Shown here in pieces: positions 1 through 6,192 of a DNA stretch of 10,571 nt. The translations under genes and the position numbers were made by a program. The stretch's first letter is position 1. Each line of letters opens with the position of its first letter. The notes under the pieces are model-generated. The model ran no database searches and was not told the DNA's origin. It saw nothing but the letters and a program-made list of their open reading frames with translations. The stretch is from an uncultured Atopobium sp. (lineage in GTDB: Bacteria > Actinomycetota > Coriobacteriia > Coriobacteriales > Atopobiaceae), in contig CALHVU010000020.1 of NCBI GenBank assembly GCA_938036925.1, positions 1 through 10,571 of the forward strand. Reading direction: 5' to 3'.

Positions 1-10
1 GGTATGGAAC

Positions 11-39
11 TTAAAGGTTTTCCACAAACCGTTTATACT
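11..39 (+). promoter_or_regulatory. Candidate cysS promoter
   Basis: A good -10 hexamer, TATACT (34–39, five of six consensus bases), lies 17 bases downstream of a weak -35, TTAAAG (11–16). Transcription would start near 46 and give a leader of about 27 bases. A short inverted repeat GGTTT/AAACC (16–20 and 26–30) sits between the boxes. The window begins just upstream, so an operon promoter further left cannot be excluded. Confidence 0.35.
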
Positions 40-72
40 TACACCAATACACAATGGTTGCGAGGAGTATGC

Positions 73-1554
73 ATGCTTGTCTATAACACTCAGACGCATA
101 AAAAAGAAGAGTTCAAGCCAATCGACGAGGGCAAAATCCGCATGTACGTGTGCGGTCCTACGGTTTACGATCAGATTCACATCGGAAACGCCCGTACCTT
201 CCTCTCGTTTGACGTTATTCGCCGTTATCTGATGCATAAGGGTTTTGAGGTCACCTTTGCTCAAAACCTGACCGATGTTGACGACAAGATTATTCAGCGC
301 GCCATTGAGCAGGGAAGGACTGCTCAAGAGGTTTCTGAAGAGTTTTCTCAGGCGTTCATTGAGCAGATGCATCGGTTCAATATTCTGGATCCAGATATTC
401 GTCCTCGCGCAACGCACGAGATTGAAGCCATGCTCCAGATGATTCAATCTTTGATTGAGCAGGGTCACGCTTACGCGGTGCCTTCGGGCGACGTGTACTT
501 CTCGGTTCGTTCTGACCACGGCTATGGTGTGCTTTCTGGTCGCGATCTTGATCAGCTTCGCGCAGGTGAGCGCGTTGAGGTTAATGACGAGAAACGCGAT
601 CCATTTGACTTTGCACTCTGGAAGGCTGCTAAGCCTGGTGAGCCTAGCTGGCCAAGCCCTTGGGGAGAAGGTCGTCCAGGTTGGCACAGTGAGTGCTGCG
701 CAATGATTCATCGCTACCTGGGTACTCCAATTGACATTCACGGCGGTGGCTCTGACCTGGTATTCCCTCATCATGAGAACGAGACCGCGCAGGCATCCTG
801 CGCCTGGCACGCTCCTCTCGCCAATTATTGGATGCACACCGGAATGCTTCGCGTTGATGGCGAGAAGATGTCCAAGTCTTTGGGCAACTTCTACACACTC
901 AAGGAAGTTTTGGACAAGTACCCTGCAGATGCAGTAAGACTTTTGATGCTTCAGACGCACTATCGTGCACCACTTGATTTCTCGTTTGAGCGCCTTGAGG
1001 GAACCGTTGGTACGCTTGAGCGCATGAAGACCTGCGTTGCAAATCTCCGATGGGCTTTCAAGCAGTCTTCTGCTCAGCACGAACTTTCCGACGCTGATAG
1101 CACGCTTGCTGAGGCAATCAATACAGCTCAGAGCGAGTTTGACGCTCAGATGGATGATGATTTCAACACCGCAGGAGCACTCGCTGCTATCTTTGCTCTG
1201 GTAACTGCTGCAAATACGTATCTTGCAGAGGTTGGTCAGAACGTTGGCGCAAGTCCTGTTCTCCGTGCAGCAGATATGTTGTGCGAGCTTACGGGAGCTT
1301 TGGGAATTGATTTGACTCAGGCGGCGTCTACCTCTGATTTACCAGAGGAGCTTGTGGCGCTTGCAGCTCAGGTGGCAGGTTATGAGGGCTCTTCAGCTGA
1401 CGAGGCTGCAGAGGCTTTGCTCGCTGCTCGTCAAGAGGCTCGCTCCCAGAAGTACTGGGCAGTTGCTGATCAAATTAGAGACGGCATTGCCGAGCTTGGA
1501 CTTTTGATTGAAGATACCGCCGCTGGCGCTCGACTTAAGCGTAAGGCAGACTAA
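73..1554 (+). CDS. cysS: Cysteinyl-tRNA synthetase (CysRS)
   Basis: This cytoplasmic class I synthetase charges tRNA-Cys with cysteine using ATP. The predicted protein is 493 aa, about 30 longer than E. coli CysRS. The catalytic Rossmann fold shows the HIGH-type motif HIGN at residues 36–39 and KMSKS at 265–269. The zinc ligands that select cysteine are all present: Cys27 in CGPTVYD, Cys208 in WHSEC, and His233 and Glu237 in the HHENE motif. Each is one position below its E. coli counterpart, so the catalytic core is intact. The C-terminal third is the helical/anticodon-binding region. I chose the ATG at 73, not the in-frame ATG at 4, because GAGGAG (62–67) sits five bases before it and the protein then begins MLVYNTQT, like other CysRS. 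It is the first gene of an operon with rlmB, whose start lies two bases after this stop. Confidence 0.97.
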   Translation: MLVYNTQTHKKEEFKPIDEGKIRMYVCGPTVYDQIHIGNARTFLSFDVIRRYLMHKGFEVTFAQNLTDVDDKIIQRAIEQGRTAQEVSEEFSQAFIEQMHRFNILDPDIRPRATHEIEAMLQMIQSLIEQGHAYAVPSGDVYFSVRSDHGYGVLSGRDLDQLRAGERVEVNDEKRDPFDFALWKAAKPGEPSWPSPWGEGRPGWHSECCAMIHRYLGTPIDIHGGGSDLVFPHHENETAQASCAWHAPLANYWMHTGMLRVDGEKMSKSLGNFYTLKEVLDKYPADAVRLLMLQTHYRAPLDFSFERLEGTVGTLERMKTCVANLRWAFKQSSAQHELSDADSTLAEAINTAQSEFDAQMDDDFNTAGALAAIFALVTAANTYLAEVGQNVGASPVLRAADMLCELTGALGIDLTQAASTSDLPEELVALAAQVAGYEGSSADEAAEALLAARQEARSQKYWAVADQIRDGIAELGLLIEDTAAGARLKRKAD

Positions 1555-1556
1555 CT

Positions 1557-2558
1557 ATGGCAAGAAATCAGCGTTCTAACTCTAAAAACACGCGCTCCGA
1601 GGGCGCTGCAGGCCGCGGTGGCTCCACTGGTCGCAGCGGCGCAGGTCGCGGCTCCAAGAATGCTGCCGACTGGGGTGGTTATTTCGGCGCCAAGAATGGC
1701 CAGGGCTCAAAAGGTGGTCGCTCCGCACAAGGCACACGCGCAGCTCAGGGTACCCGCGGACAGAAAGGCACTGGTGGACAGCGAGGTGCTAGTGCTGGAC
1801 GTTCCGGTAACAAGAAGTCTGCAACCGATCTTATCGAGGGTCGTCGCGCAGTAGCAGAGGCGCTGACCGTTGGTATTCCTTTGAAGAATGCGCTAGTTCA
1901 AGCTGCAAGCGGGCAGAAAGACCAGGAGATTGAGGCGCTTGCACGTCAGCTTGAGCAGGAGGGTATTCCTGTTGAGCGTGTTGCAAAGCCCGTACTTGAC
2001 TCACTTTCAAGTCATGGCGCTCACCAGGGCGTTATTGTCCGTACGCAGCCGTTTGCCTACGCTGACCTCTCTGAAATCATTCAGCGCGCTGGATCAGAAA
2101 ACGCTCTTGTTGTGGTCTTGGATCACGTCACTGACGAGGGAAACTTTGGTGCAATTGTAAGAAGTGCCGAGGTAGTTGGCGCAGCTGGCGTCGTTATTGC
2201 AAACGCTCGCGCCGCCCGAGTTGGCGTTGGAGCATACAAGACTTCCGCCGGAGCCGTGCTTCACCTGCCAATTGCTCAGGTTTCTAATCTGCCGCGCGCT
2301 CTTGAAGAGCTTAAAGCCGCAGGTTTTTGGACATGTGGCTCTACCGAGCACGCCACTCAGTCCGTGTGGGAGGCTCCTATGGGAGGTCGCCTTGCACTTG
2401 TCATGGGCTCTGAAGGTTCAGGAATTTCTCGCCTTATGCTCGAGAAGTGCGATTTTACGTGCAAACTTCCTCAGTTTGGCCAGGTAGAGTCCCTGAACGT
2501 TGCTCAGGCAACAACGGTTATGTGTTACGAGTGGCTCCGCAGGACCCAGGAAGCGTAA
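1557..2558 (+). CDS. rlmB: TrmH/SpoU-family 23S rRNA 2'-O-ribose methyltransferase
   Basis: By family, this enzyme methylates the 2'-OH of a guanosine in 23S rRNA (G2251 in E. coli) using S-adenosylmethionine. The protein is 333 aa. Residues ~1–88 are a low-complexity Gly/Ser/Arg/Lys-rich basic tail with AQGTR repeats, probably disordered and RNA-binding. The N-terminal substrate-binding domain starts at about residue 92 (LIEGRRAVAEAL). The SPOUT knot motifs are all present: motif 1 with Asn196, Gly198 and Arg202 (NFGAIVRSAE), motif 2 with Gly284-Ser-Glu286-Gly (VMGSEGSGIS), and motif 3 with Ser312-Leu-Asn314-Val. The start is two bases after the cysS stop, with only a weak AAGG ribosome-binding site, so translation is probably coupled to cysS. 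The last codons (QEA-stop) form the first unit of a 15-bp tandem array. The exact target nucleotide is inferred from orthology; a paralogous SpoU methylase of different specificity is possible. Confidence 0.92.
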   Translation: MARNQRSNSKNTRSEGAAGRGGSTGRSGAGRGSKNAADWGGYFGAKNGQGSKGGRSAQGTRAAQGTRGQKGTGGQRGASAGRSGNKKSATDLIEGRRAVAEALTVGIPLKNALVQAASGQKDQEIEALARQLEQEGIPVERVAKPVLDSLSSHGAHQGVIVRTQPFAYADLSEIIQRAGSENALVVVLDHVTDEGNFGAIVRSAEVVGAAGVVIANARAARVGVGAYKTSAGAVLHLPIAQVSNLPRALEELKAAGFWTCGSTEHATQSVWEAPMGGRLALVMGSEGSGISRLMLEKCDFTCKLPQFGQVESLNVAQATTVMCYEWLRRTQEA

Positions 2559-2619
2559 GCCCAGGTAGTGTAAGCTCAGGACGCGTAAGCCCAGGAAGCG
2601 TAAGCCCAGGAAGCGTAAG
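2545..2619 (+). repeat. Tandem array of five 15-bp units with in-frame stops
   Basis: Five head-to-tail units of CCCAGGAAGCGTAAG (2545–2559, 2560–2574, 2575–2589, 2590–2604, 2605–2619). Units 1, 4 and 5 are identical; unit 2 has three changes and unit 3 has two. The rlmB stop is the TAA of unit 1, and every later unit carries a TAA in the same frame, giving five in-frame stops. Units 1, 4 and 5 contain the Shine–Dalgarno-like AGGAAG. The copy at 2608–2613 lies eight bases before the yacP ATG and is probably its ribosome-binding site. Since yacP is in the same frame as rlmB, the array acts as a stop/restart linker. Confidence 0.9.
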
Positions 2620-2621
2620 GT

Positions 2622-3200
2622 ATGGCTCAGAAAAAATCGCTGCTTGTAGTCGATGGCTATAACGTCATGTTGGCAACTCCTCGCTATGAGGCGTTGCTGG
2701 ATGAGCGTGGCTCTTCTGCACAAGAAACCGCTGCTGAGAGAGCCTATCACCTCAACACTGATCCGTTTTATCGCGCCCGTTTGGCGCTCATCTCTGACGT
2801 TGCCACGTTTGCGCAGGGCACCTACGAGGCCGTTATTGTGTTCGACGGCAAGGGAAACGTAAACGACGAGCGTCCAGAGCGCACTCTCGCTGGCGTGCAG
2901 CTGGTTTTTTCCGAGACTGGGGAGTCCGCGGATAGCGTCATCGAGCGCCTGGTCACGGACGCTCGAGAGGCTGGTCGCAAGGTATTTCTAGTCACGTCGG
3001 ACAGGGACATTCGTGTCACAGCCGGCTTTGGCCCTGGCGAGGTCACGCGCATTGCAAGCGCATCACTGGTCCACGAGATTTCCCAAGCAGATGACGTTGT
3101 CGAAGAGATGCGTCGCGATCAGGTCAGTACGCGCATGACGCTTGAAGACCGCATTTCTCCAGAACAGCGCGAGAAACTCTGGAAGCTTCTGGGCAAATAG
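2622..3200 (+). CDS. yacP: YacP/Rae1-like NYN-domain ribonuclease
   Basis: The 192-aa protein has the NYN (PIN-like) nuclease fold. In Bacillus subtilis the family member YacP/Rae1 is a ribosome-associated endoribonuclease that cuts mRNA in the A site. The acidic residues expected for metal-dependent catalysis are visible: Asp11 in VVDGYN, Asp75 in VIVFDGKGN, Asp104 in ESADSVIERL, and Asp127/Asp129 in TSDRDIR. The strand–helix order of the domain covers residues ~6–155, followed by a charged helical tail. The ATG at 2622 follows AGGAAG (2608–2613) from the last tandem repeat, and the protein then starts close to the first β-strand. The order cysS–rlmB–yacP matches the Bacillus cluster except that mrnC is absent. 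Ribosome-dependent cleavage in this organism is inferred from orthology. No terminator with a U-tract is obvious just after the stop. Confidence 0.85.
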   Translation: MAQKKSLLVVDGYNVMLATPRYEALLDERGSSAQETAAERAYHLNTDPFYRARLALISDVATFAQGTYEAVIVFDGKGNVNDERPERTLAGVQLVFSETGESADSVIERLVTDAREAGRKVFLVTSDRDIRVTAGFGPGEVTRIASASLVHEISQADDVVEEMRRDQVSTRMTLEDRISPEQREKLWKLLGK

Positions 3201-3286
3201 GTGACCAGGTCAGCGTCTCACGTACGCGATGTGCCAACGTGCTCGACCGCACCAATACGTCCAGCGCGCCTGGGCGCAATCAGCGC

Positions 3287-3404
3287 GCCTGATTTCTGCA
3301 AAGAATCTGTAAAATTTGCCTGATAACAGCAAAGAATCTGTGGATTTGCCTGATTTTGTTAAAGAATCGGTGTTCCAAATACAGATTCTTTGCACTTTTC
3401 AGGC
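3287..3404. repeat. ~120-bp palindrome-bounded element, type A, copy 1
   Basis: The element is bounded by GCCTGA (3287–3292) and TCAGGC (3399–3404). Inside are three direct copies of the core AAAGAATCTG (third copy AAAGAATCGG) beginning at 3300, 3331 and 3361, separated by TTTGCCTGAT-like spacers. An inverted copy, ACAGATTCTTTGC (3381–3393), follows near the right end. Both ends therefore carry GCCTGA with TCTG starting 19 bases in. A second copy at 10315–10432 has the same length, with about 16 differences over the 124 bases that include three flanking bases on each side. Confidence 0.88.
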
Positions 3405-3461
3405 GGGTCTTTCGTGACGTAGCTTTAGATCTGGATGTGGTGTCATGGACGCTTTCATGGA

Positions 3462-3581
3462 GCCTGATTTTCTCGCCATATCTGAGTGATTTGCCGGAAA
3501 AGCACGTCATATCTGAGCGATTTGCCGGTTTTTCTCGCCAAGTCTGAGCTGTTTTACACAGACATGATGCGGTTTTCAGGC
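3462..3581. repeat. ~120-bp palindrome-bounded element, type B, copy 1
   Basis: The element is bounded by GCCTGA (3462–3467) and TCAGGC (3576–3581). The core TCTGAG occurs three times at exact 31-bp spacing (3481, 3512, 3543). The first two copies are followed by YGATTTGCCGG, and TTTTCTCGCC spacers precede the first and third. A diverged inverted copy, ACACAGACATGATGC (3556–3570), closes the right end. Its layout (GCCTGA, TCTG 19 bases in, three phased copies, terminal inverted copy) is the same as the type A element 57 bases upstream. Confidence 0.85.
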
Positions 3582-3694
3582 TGGCCAAACTTGATGGGCA
3601 GCGCATTTGCACTAAGCTAGCTCCTACAGAAGGGAAGTGCTCCTACATGCTGCATCGACCAGTTTGTGGAGAAAAATTTCTCGAAAATTGAGAC

Positions 3695-3723
3695 TAGACC
3701 AAAGCCAGAAAAGTCTATAGAAT
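3695..3723 (+). promoter_or_regulatory. Candidate promoter of tRNA-Thr(TGT)
   Basis: TAGACC (3695–3700, four of six -35 bases) and TAGAAT (3718–3723, five of six -10 bases) are 17 bases apart. The start would fall near 3730, about ten bases before the tRNA. The A/T-rich palindrome at 3669–3682 could act as an UP element. Confidence 0.45.
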
Positions 3724-3739
3724 ATCCTCTGCACTTGAT

Positions 3740-3815
<76 letters not shown>

Positions 3816-3826
3816 CTTGAATTTTC

Positions 3827-3850
3827 AGCCAGGCATTGCCTGGCTTTTTT
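3827..3850 (+). terminator. Rho-independent terminator after tRNA-Thr
   Basis: AGCCAGGC (3827–3834) pairs perfectly with GCCTGGCT (3838–3845) around an ATT loop, followed by five more T residues. It begins 11 bases after the tRNA CCA end. Confidence 0.9.
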
Positions 3851-3938
3851 CGTGCAAATTTTGGGGCATTCGCGACGTATCGCGTATGGCTCCTATAGAC
3901 AACCGCTAAAGCCCGTGTCCGTTTGTCGAGAAAAACGC

Positions 3939-3967
3939 TTGGAATTGTGGAAAAAATTTGATAAGAT
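3939..3967 (+). promoter_or_regulatory. Candidate upstream promoter for the tRNA–tuf unit
   Basis: TTGGAA (3939–3944) and TAAGAT (3962–3967) are spaced by 17 bases, each matching four of six consensus positions. It lies 51 bases upstream of a better promoter, so the unit may have tandem promoters. Confidence 0.35.
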
Positions 3968-3989
3968 ACGCCCGGTTGGGTGGATTACG

Positions 3990-4018
3990 TTGACAAGATT
4001 TTTATTCAATCGTAATAT
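3990..4018 (+). promoter_or_regulatory. Promoter of the tRNA-Tyr–Thr–Met–tuf unit
   Basis: A perfect -35, TTGACA (3990–3995), is followed after 17 bases by TAATAT (4013–4018). The start would be near 4025, leaving about 100 bases of leader before tRNA-Tyr. I see no clear hairpin or gene in that leader. No terminator lies between this promoter and the end of tuf. Confidence 0.7.
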
Positions 4019-4124
4019 TTTCCCGCTTACGAGGTAATACAGAAGTTCAATAAGACTTTCTGCGTACGTTAAACCACAAGGTACAGCGTATTAATTGCTT
4101 CAAGAGTGCTTGAAAACGGCATTT

Positions 4125-4208
4125 GGGGATATGGCACAGCGGCAACTGCGGCGGACTGTAAATCCGCTCCCTCTGGGTTCCTTGGTTCGAGTCCAAGTAT
4201 CCCCACCA
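4125..4208 (+). tRNA. tRNA-Tyr (anticodon GTA)
   Basis: This is an 84-base class II tRNA with a long variable arm, as expected for bacterial tRNA-Tyr. The acceptor stem pairs GGGGATA (4125–4131) with TATCCCC (4198–4204), followed by A and an encoded CCA. The anticodon stem GCGGA/TCCGC encloses CTGTAAA, with anticodon GTA at 4158–4160. One base separates it from the next tRNA, so the two must be processed from a common precursor. Confidence 0.96.
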
Positions 4209-4209
4209 C

Positions 4210-4285
4210 GCCCGTGTAGCTCAGTAGGTAGAGCACTTCGTTGGTAACGAAGAGGTCACCGGTTCAAATCCGGTCGCGGGCTCCA
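4210..4285 (+). tRNA. tRNA-Thr (anticodon GGT)
   Basis: This is a 76-base cloverleaf. The acceptor stem pairs GCCCGTG (4210–4216) with CGCGGGC (4275–4281), followed by discriminator T and encoded CCA (4283–4285). The anticodon stem CTTCG/CGAAG encloses TTGGTAA, with anticodon GGT at 4243–4245, reading ACC and ACU. It complements the TGT isoacceptor upstream. Confidence 0.97.
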
Positions 4286-4304
4286 TTTTTCAAGCGGCAT
4301 TTAT

Positions 4305-4381
4305 GCCGGCGTAGCTCAGCTGGTTAGAGCACACGGCTCATACCCGTGACGTCACTGGTTCGAATCCAGTCGCCGGTACCA
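4305..4381 (+). tRNA. tRNA-Met, elongator type (anticodon CAT)
   Basis: This is a 77-base cloverleaf. GCCGGCG (4305–4311) pairs with CGCCGGT (4371–4377), with a G·U first pair, then A and encoded CCA. The anticodon loop CTCATAC gives CAT at 4339–4341. The 1–72 position is not a C/A mismatch and the anticodon stem lacks the three G:C pairs of initiators, so it is an elongator. The body resembles E. coli elongator tRNA-Met more than the lysidine-modified tRNA-Ile2, although a CAT anticodon leaves that alternative open. The bases just before it (4295–4299) can also pair with its 5' end (4304–4308), a possible alternative fold of the precursor. Confidence 0.9.
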
Positions 4382-4389
4382 GACTCTTT

Positions 4390-4420
4390 ACGGCGTACAT
4401 GTCCTAGACATTTGCGCCGT
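4390..4420 (+). promoter_or_regulatory. Strong hairpin at the tRNA-Met/tuf mRNA junction
   Basis: ACGGCGTACATGTC (4390–4403) pairs with GACATTTGCGCCGT (4407–4420) around a CTA loop, with one C/T mismatch and one G·U. It starts eight bases after the tRNA CCA end and has no adjacent U-run, so it is not a standard terminator. A second small hairpin, CTAGCC/GGTTAG (4452–4467), lies just before the tuf ribosome-binding site. A role in processing the tRNA–mRNA transcript or protecting the tuf mRNA 5' end is my inference. Confidence 0.6.
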
Positions 4421-4487
4421 TGAGTATAAACAGACGTTTTTTCACCACGGTCTAGCCCGAGGGTTAGTTCCAGAAGGAGGATTGGCA

Positions 4488-5693
4488 ATGGCCAAGGAAA
4501 AGTTTGACCGCACAAAGCCACACGTAAACATCGGTACCATTGGTCACGTTGACCACGGTAAGACTACCCTTACCGCAGCAATCACCAAGGTTCTCTCTGA
4601 GACCGAGGGCTGCAAGGCAGACTATACCGCCTTCGAGAACATCGATAAGGCTCCAGAGGAGCGTCAGCGTGGTATTACCATTTCCGTTGCTCACGTTGAG
4701 TACGAGACTTGGGAGCGCCATTACGCTCACGTCGACTGCCCTGGCCACGCAGACTACATCAAGAACATGATTTCTGGTGCAGCTCAGATGGACGGCGCAA
4801 TCCTCGTTATTGCTGCAACCGACGGTCCTATGGCTCAGACTCGTGAGCACATCCTTCTCGCACGTCAGGTCGGCGTTCCTTACATCGTCGTCTTCCTGAA
4901 CAAGTGCGACATGGTCGACGATGACGAGCTCATCGACCTCGTCGAGATGGAGACCCGTGACCTTCTCTCCGAGTACGACTTCCCAGGCGATGATCTTCCA
5001 ATCATCCGTGGTTCCGCTCTCGGCGCTCTTAACGGCGAGGAGAAGTGGGTTGAGTCCATCCGTGAGCTCATGCACACCGTTGACTCCTACATCCCAACAC
5101 CAGCTCGTGACAACGAGAAGCCATTCCTGATGGCAATCGAGGACGTCATGACCATTTCTGGTCGTGGTACCGTTGCTACCGGCCGTGTTGAGCGTGGTGA
5201 GCTCAAGCTCAACGATCCAGTCGAGATCGTTGGTATTAAGCCAACTCAGAACTCTGTTGCTACCGGCATTGAGATGTTCCGTAAGACTATGGACTTCTGC
5301 GAGGCTGGCGACAACGTTGGTATTCTTCTTCGTGGTGTTAAGCGCGAGGACATCGAGCGCGGTCAGGTTCTCTGCAAGCCTGGTACCGTTACTCCACACA
5401 AGAAGTTCACCGGTGAGGTTTACGTTCTTACTAAGGAAGAGGGCGGCCGTCACACCCCATTCTTCTCTGGTTACCGTCCACAGTTCTACTTCCGTACAAC
5501 TGACGTAACCGGCGACATCTACGAGCTCACCGATGCAAACGGTGGCAAGGTAGAGATGGCTATGCCTGGAGACCACATCACCGTTGGTTGCGAGCTCATT
5601 CACCCAATCGCTCTTGAGCAGGGTCTGAAGTTCGCTATCCGCGAGGGTGGCCACACCGTCGGCGATGGCCGTGTTTCCACCGTCATCGAGTAA
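4488..5693 (+). CDS. tuf: Elongation factor Tu
   Basis: EF-Tu is the cytoplasmic GTPase that delivers aminoacyl-tRNA to the ribosomal A site. The protein is 401 aa, normal for the family. The G domain shows the P-loop GHVDHGKT (19–26), the switch I region with RGITIS, DCPGH (83–87), NKCD (138–141) and SAL (176–178). Domains 2 and 3, which bind the tRNA and EF-Ts, fill the rest, ending in GDGRVSTVIE. AAGGAGG (4474–4480) lies seven bases before the ATG at 4488; an in-frame TTG at 4482 is too close to that site. Codon use is strongly biased, as expected for a very highly expressed gene. It is probably cotranscribed with the three tRNAs upstream and ends at a strong terminator. Confidence 0.99.
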   Translation: MAKEKFDRTKPHVNIGTIGHVDHGKTTLTAAITKVLSETEGCKADYTAFENIDKAPEERQRGITISVAHVEYETWERHYAHVDCPGHADYIKNMISGAAQMDGAILVIAATDGPMAQTREHILLARQVGVPYIVVFLNKCDMVDDDELIDLVEMETRDLLSEYDFPGDDLPIIRGSALGALNGEEKWVESIRELMHTVDSYIPTPARDNEKPFLMAIEDVMTISGRGTVATGRVERGELKLNDPVEIVGIKPTQNSVATGIEMFRKTMDFCEAGDNVGILLRGVKREDIERGQVLCKPGTVTPHKKFTGEVYVLTKEEGGRHTPFFSGYRPQFYFRTTDVTGDIYELTDANGGKVEMAMPGDHITVGCELIHPIALEQGLKFAIREGGHTVGDGRVSTVIE

Positions 5694-5716
5694 CTTCTTT
5701 TAAAGTTGCTAACTTG

Positions 5717-5747
5717 CCCGGCGTGCTTTTTGCGCGCCGGGTTTTTT
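5717..5747 (+). terminator. Rho-independent terminator of tuf
   Basis: CCCGGCGTGC (5717–5726) pairs with GCGCGCCGGG (5732–5741), ten pairs with one G·U, around a TTTTT loop. Six T residues follow (5742–5747). Confidence 0.93.
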
Positions 5748-5792
5748 GTCGAGAAAAAATATGTGAACGCCTAGAGTAATTAGAGAAAAGTA

Positions 5793-5822
5793 TTGACATC
5801 TCTGGGTAGTGGGTGCTAACCT
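5793..5822 (+). promoter_or_regulatory. Promoter of rpmG–tRNA-Trp–secE–nusG
   Basis: A perfect -35, TTGACA (5793–5798), stands 18 bases before TAACCT (5817–5822), which has an extended TG motif at 5814–5815. The start would be near 5829. The leader can form CGAGA/TCTCG (5842–5846 and 5852–5856), extended by GTCA/TGAC with a left bulge. Any role for that hairpin is unknown. Confidence 0.65.
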
Positions 5823-5877
5823 AAGCAACCGCGTCACATTTCGAGAATACATCTCGTGACCGTGTTCAGGAGGATCA

Positions 5878-6027
5878 ATGCGTACACTCGTTACTCTCGC
5901 CTGCACTGAGTGCAAGCGTCGTAATTACACTACGGACAAGAATAAGTCCAACAACCCAGATCGTATGGAGTTGAAGAAGTACTGCCCATGGTGCCACAAG
6001 CACACGGTACATCGCGAGACCCGCTAG
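5878..6027 (+). CDS. rpmG: 50S ribosomal protein L33, zinc-binding type
   Basis: This short gene of 49 aa encodes L33, a small protein near the E site of the large subunit. It reads MRTLVTLACTECKRRNYTT and carries two zinc-knuckle pairs, CTEC (Cys9, Cys12) and CPWC (Cys36, Cys39). It is therefore the C+ zinc-binding form and not the C- paralogue used by some bacteria under zinc limitation. AGGAGG (5868–5873) lies four bases before the ATG, a short but workable spacing. It is first in a unit with tRNA-Trp, secE and nusG; the grouping rpmG–secE–nusG is conserved in many bacteria. The tRNA starts 18 bases after the stop. Confidence 0.96.
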   Translation: MRTLVTLACTECKRRNYTTDKNKSNNPDRMELKKYCPWCHKHTVHRETR

Positions 6028-6045
6028 GCTAGGTGGGTTCGTTCT

Positions 6046-6121
6046 AGGCCAGTAGCTCCAATGGTAGAGCGGCGGTCTCCAAAACCGTTTGTTGAGGGTT
6101 CGAGTCCTTCCTGGCCTGCCA
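6046..6121 (+). tRNA. tRNA-Trp (anticodon CCA)
   Basis: This is a 76-base cloverleaf. AGGCCAG (6046–6052) pairs perfectly with CTGGCCT (6111–6117), followed by discriminator G and encoded CCA (6119–6121). The anticodon loop CTCCAAA gives CCA at 6079–6081. It lies between two protein genes, rpmG and secE, with no promoter of its own that I can see, so it should be excised from the shared mRNA. Confidence 0.97.
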
Positions 6122-6130
6122 GATAACTTC

Positions 6131-6158
6131 ACCGGCCTTCCCATAAGGGTTGGCCGGT
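6131..6158 (+). promoter_or_regulatory. Hairpin between tRNA-Trp and secE
   Basis: ACCGGCC (6131–6137) pairs with GGCCGGT (6152–6158). After a TT/TT mismatch, CCC/GGG continues the stem around an ATAA loop. Only three T residues end the structure, so full termination is unlikely. It begins nine bases after the tRNA CCA, like the hairpin after tRNA-Met. A weak TATAAC (6170–6175) lies between it and secE without a matching -35. Confidence 0.55.
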
Positions 6159-6192
6159 TTGTATGTAGGTATAACATCCAAGGGAGCGTAGG

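Larger units (their letters stand above)
3201..3739. other. Gene-free repeat region between yacP and tRNA-Thr
   Basis: I see no supportable gene in these 539 bases. An 11-bp direct repeat CAGCGCGCCTG occurs at 3262–3272 and 3281–3291. Two ~120-bp palindrome-bounded elements follow (3287–3404 and 3462–3581). Downstream of these is a 9-bp direct repeat GCTCCTACA (3620–3628 and 3639–3647), then an A/T-rich palindrome GAGAAA-AA-TTTCTC (3669–3682) just upstream of the tRNA-Thr promoter. Short open frames here lack ribosome-binding sites and follow the repeat structure. Confidence 0.7.

Noticed and set aside
4..72. Cysteinyl-tRNA synthetase starting at the ATG at position 4
   Set aside because: The extra 23 residues do not resemble CysRS, and GAGGAG is positioned for the ATG at 73.
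2447..2662. Alternative-frame open frame with PGSVS repeats, possibly a frameshifted rlmB tail
   Set aside because: The peptide repeat is just the 15-bp DNA array read in another frame. I see no slippery sequence, and the zero frame ends normally.
3287..3404. CRISPR array
   Set aside because: Cores are only about 10 bp, spacers are partly conserved, the last copy is inverted, and no cas genes are present.
3287..3404. Classical MITE with target-site duplication
   Set aside because: The bases flanking each of the four elements do not form matching direct repeats, so only a looser mobile or structural repeat can be claimed.
3280..3612. Minus-strand open frame of 110 codons across elements A1 and B1, with a similar one at 10284–10508
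   Set aside because: The two peptides look alike only because the DNA repeats are alike. There are no ribosome-binding sites, and the differences between copies often change the amino acid.
4464..5654. A 396-codon open frame antisense to tuf
   Set aside because: It mirrors the strongly biased codons of tuf, has no ribosome-binding site, and translates to a protein with no recognisable motifs.
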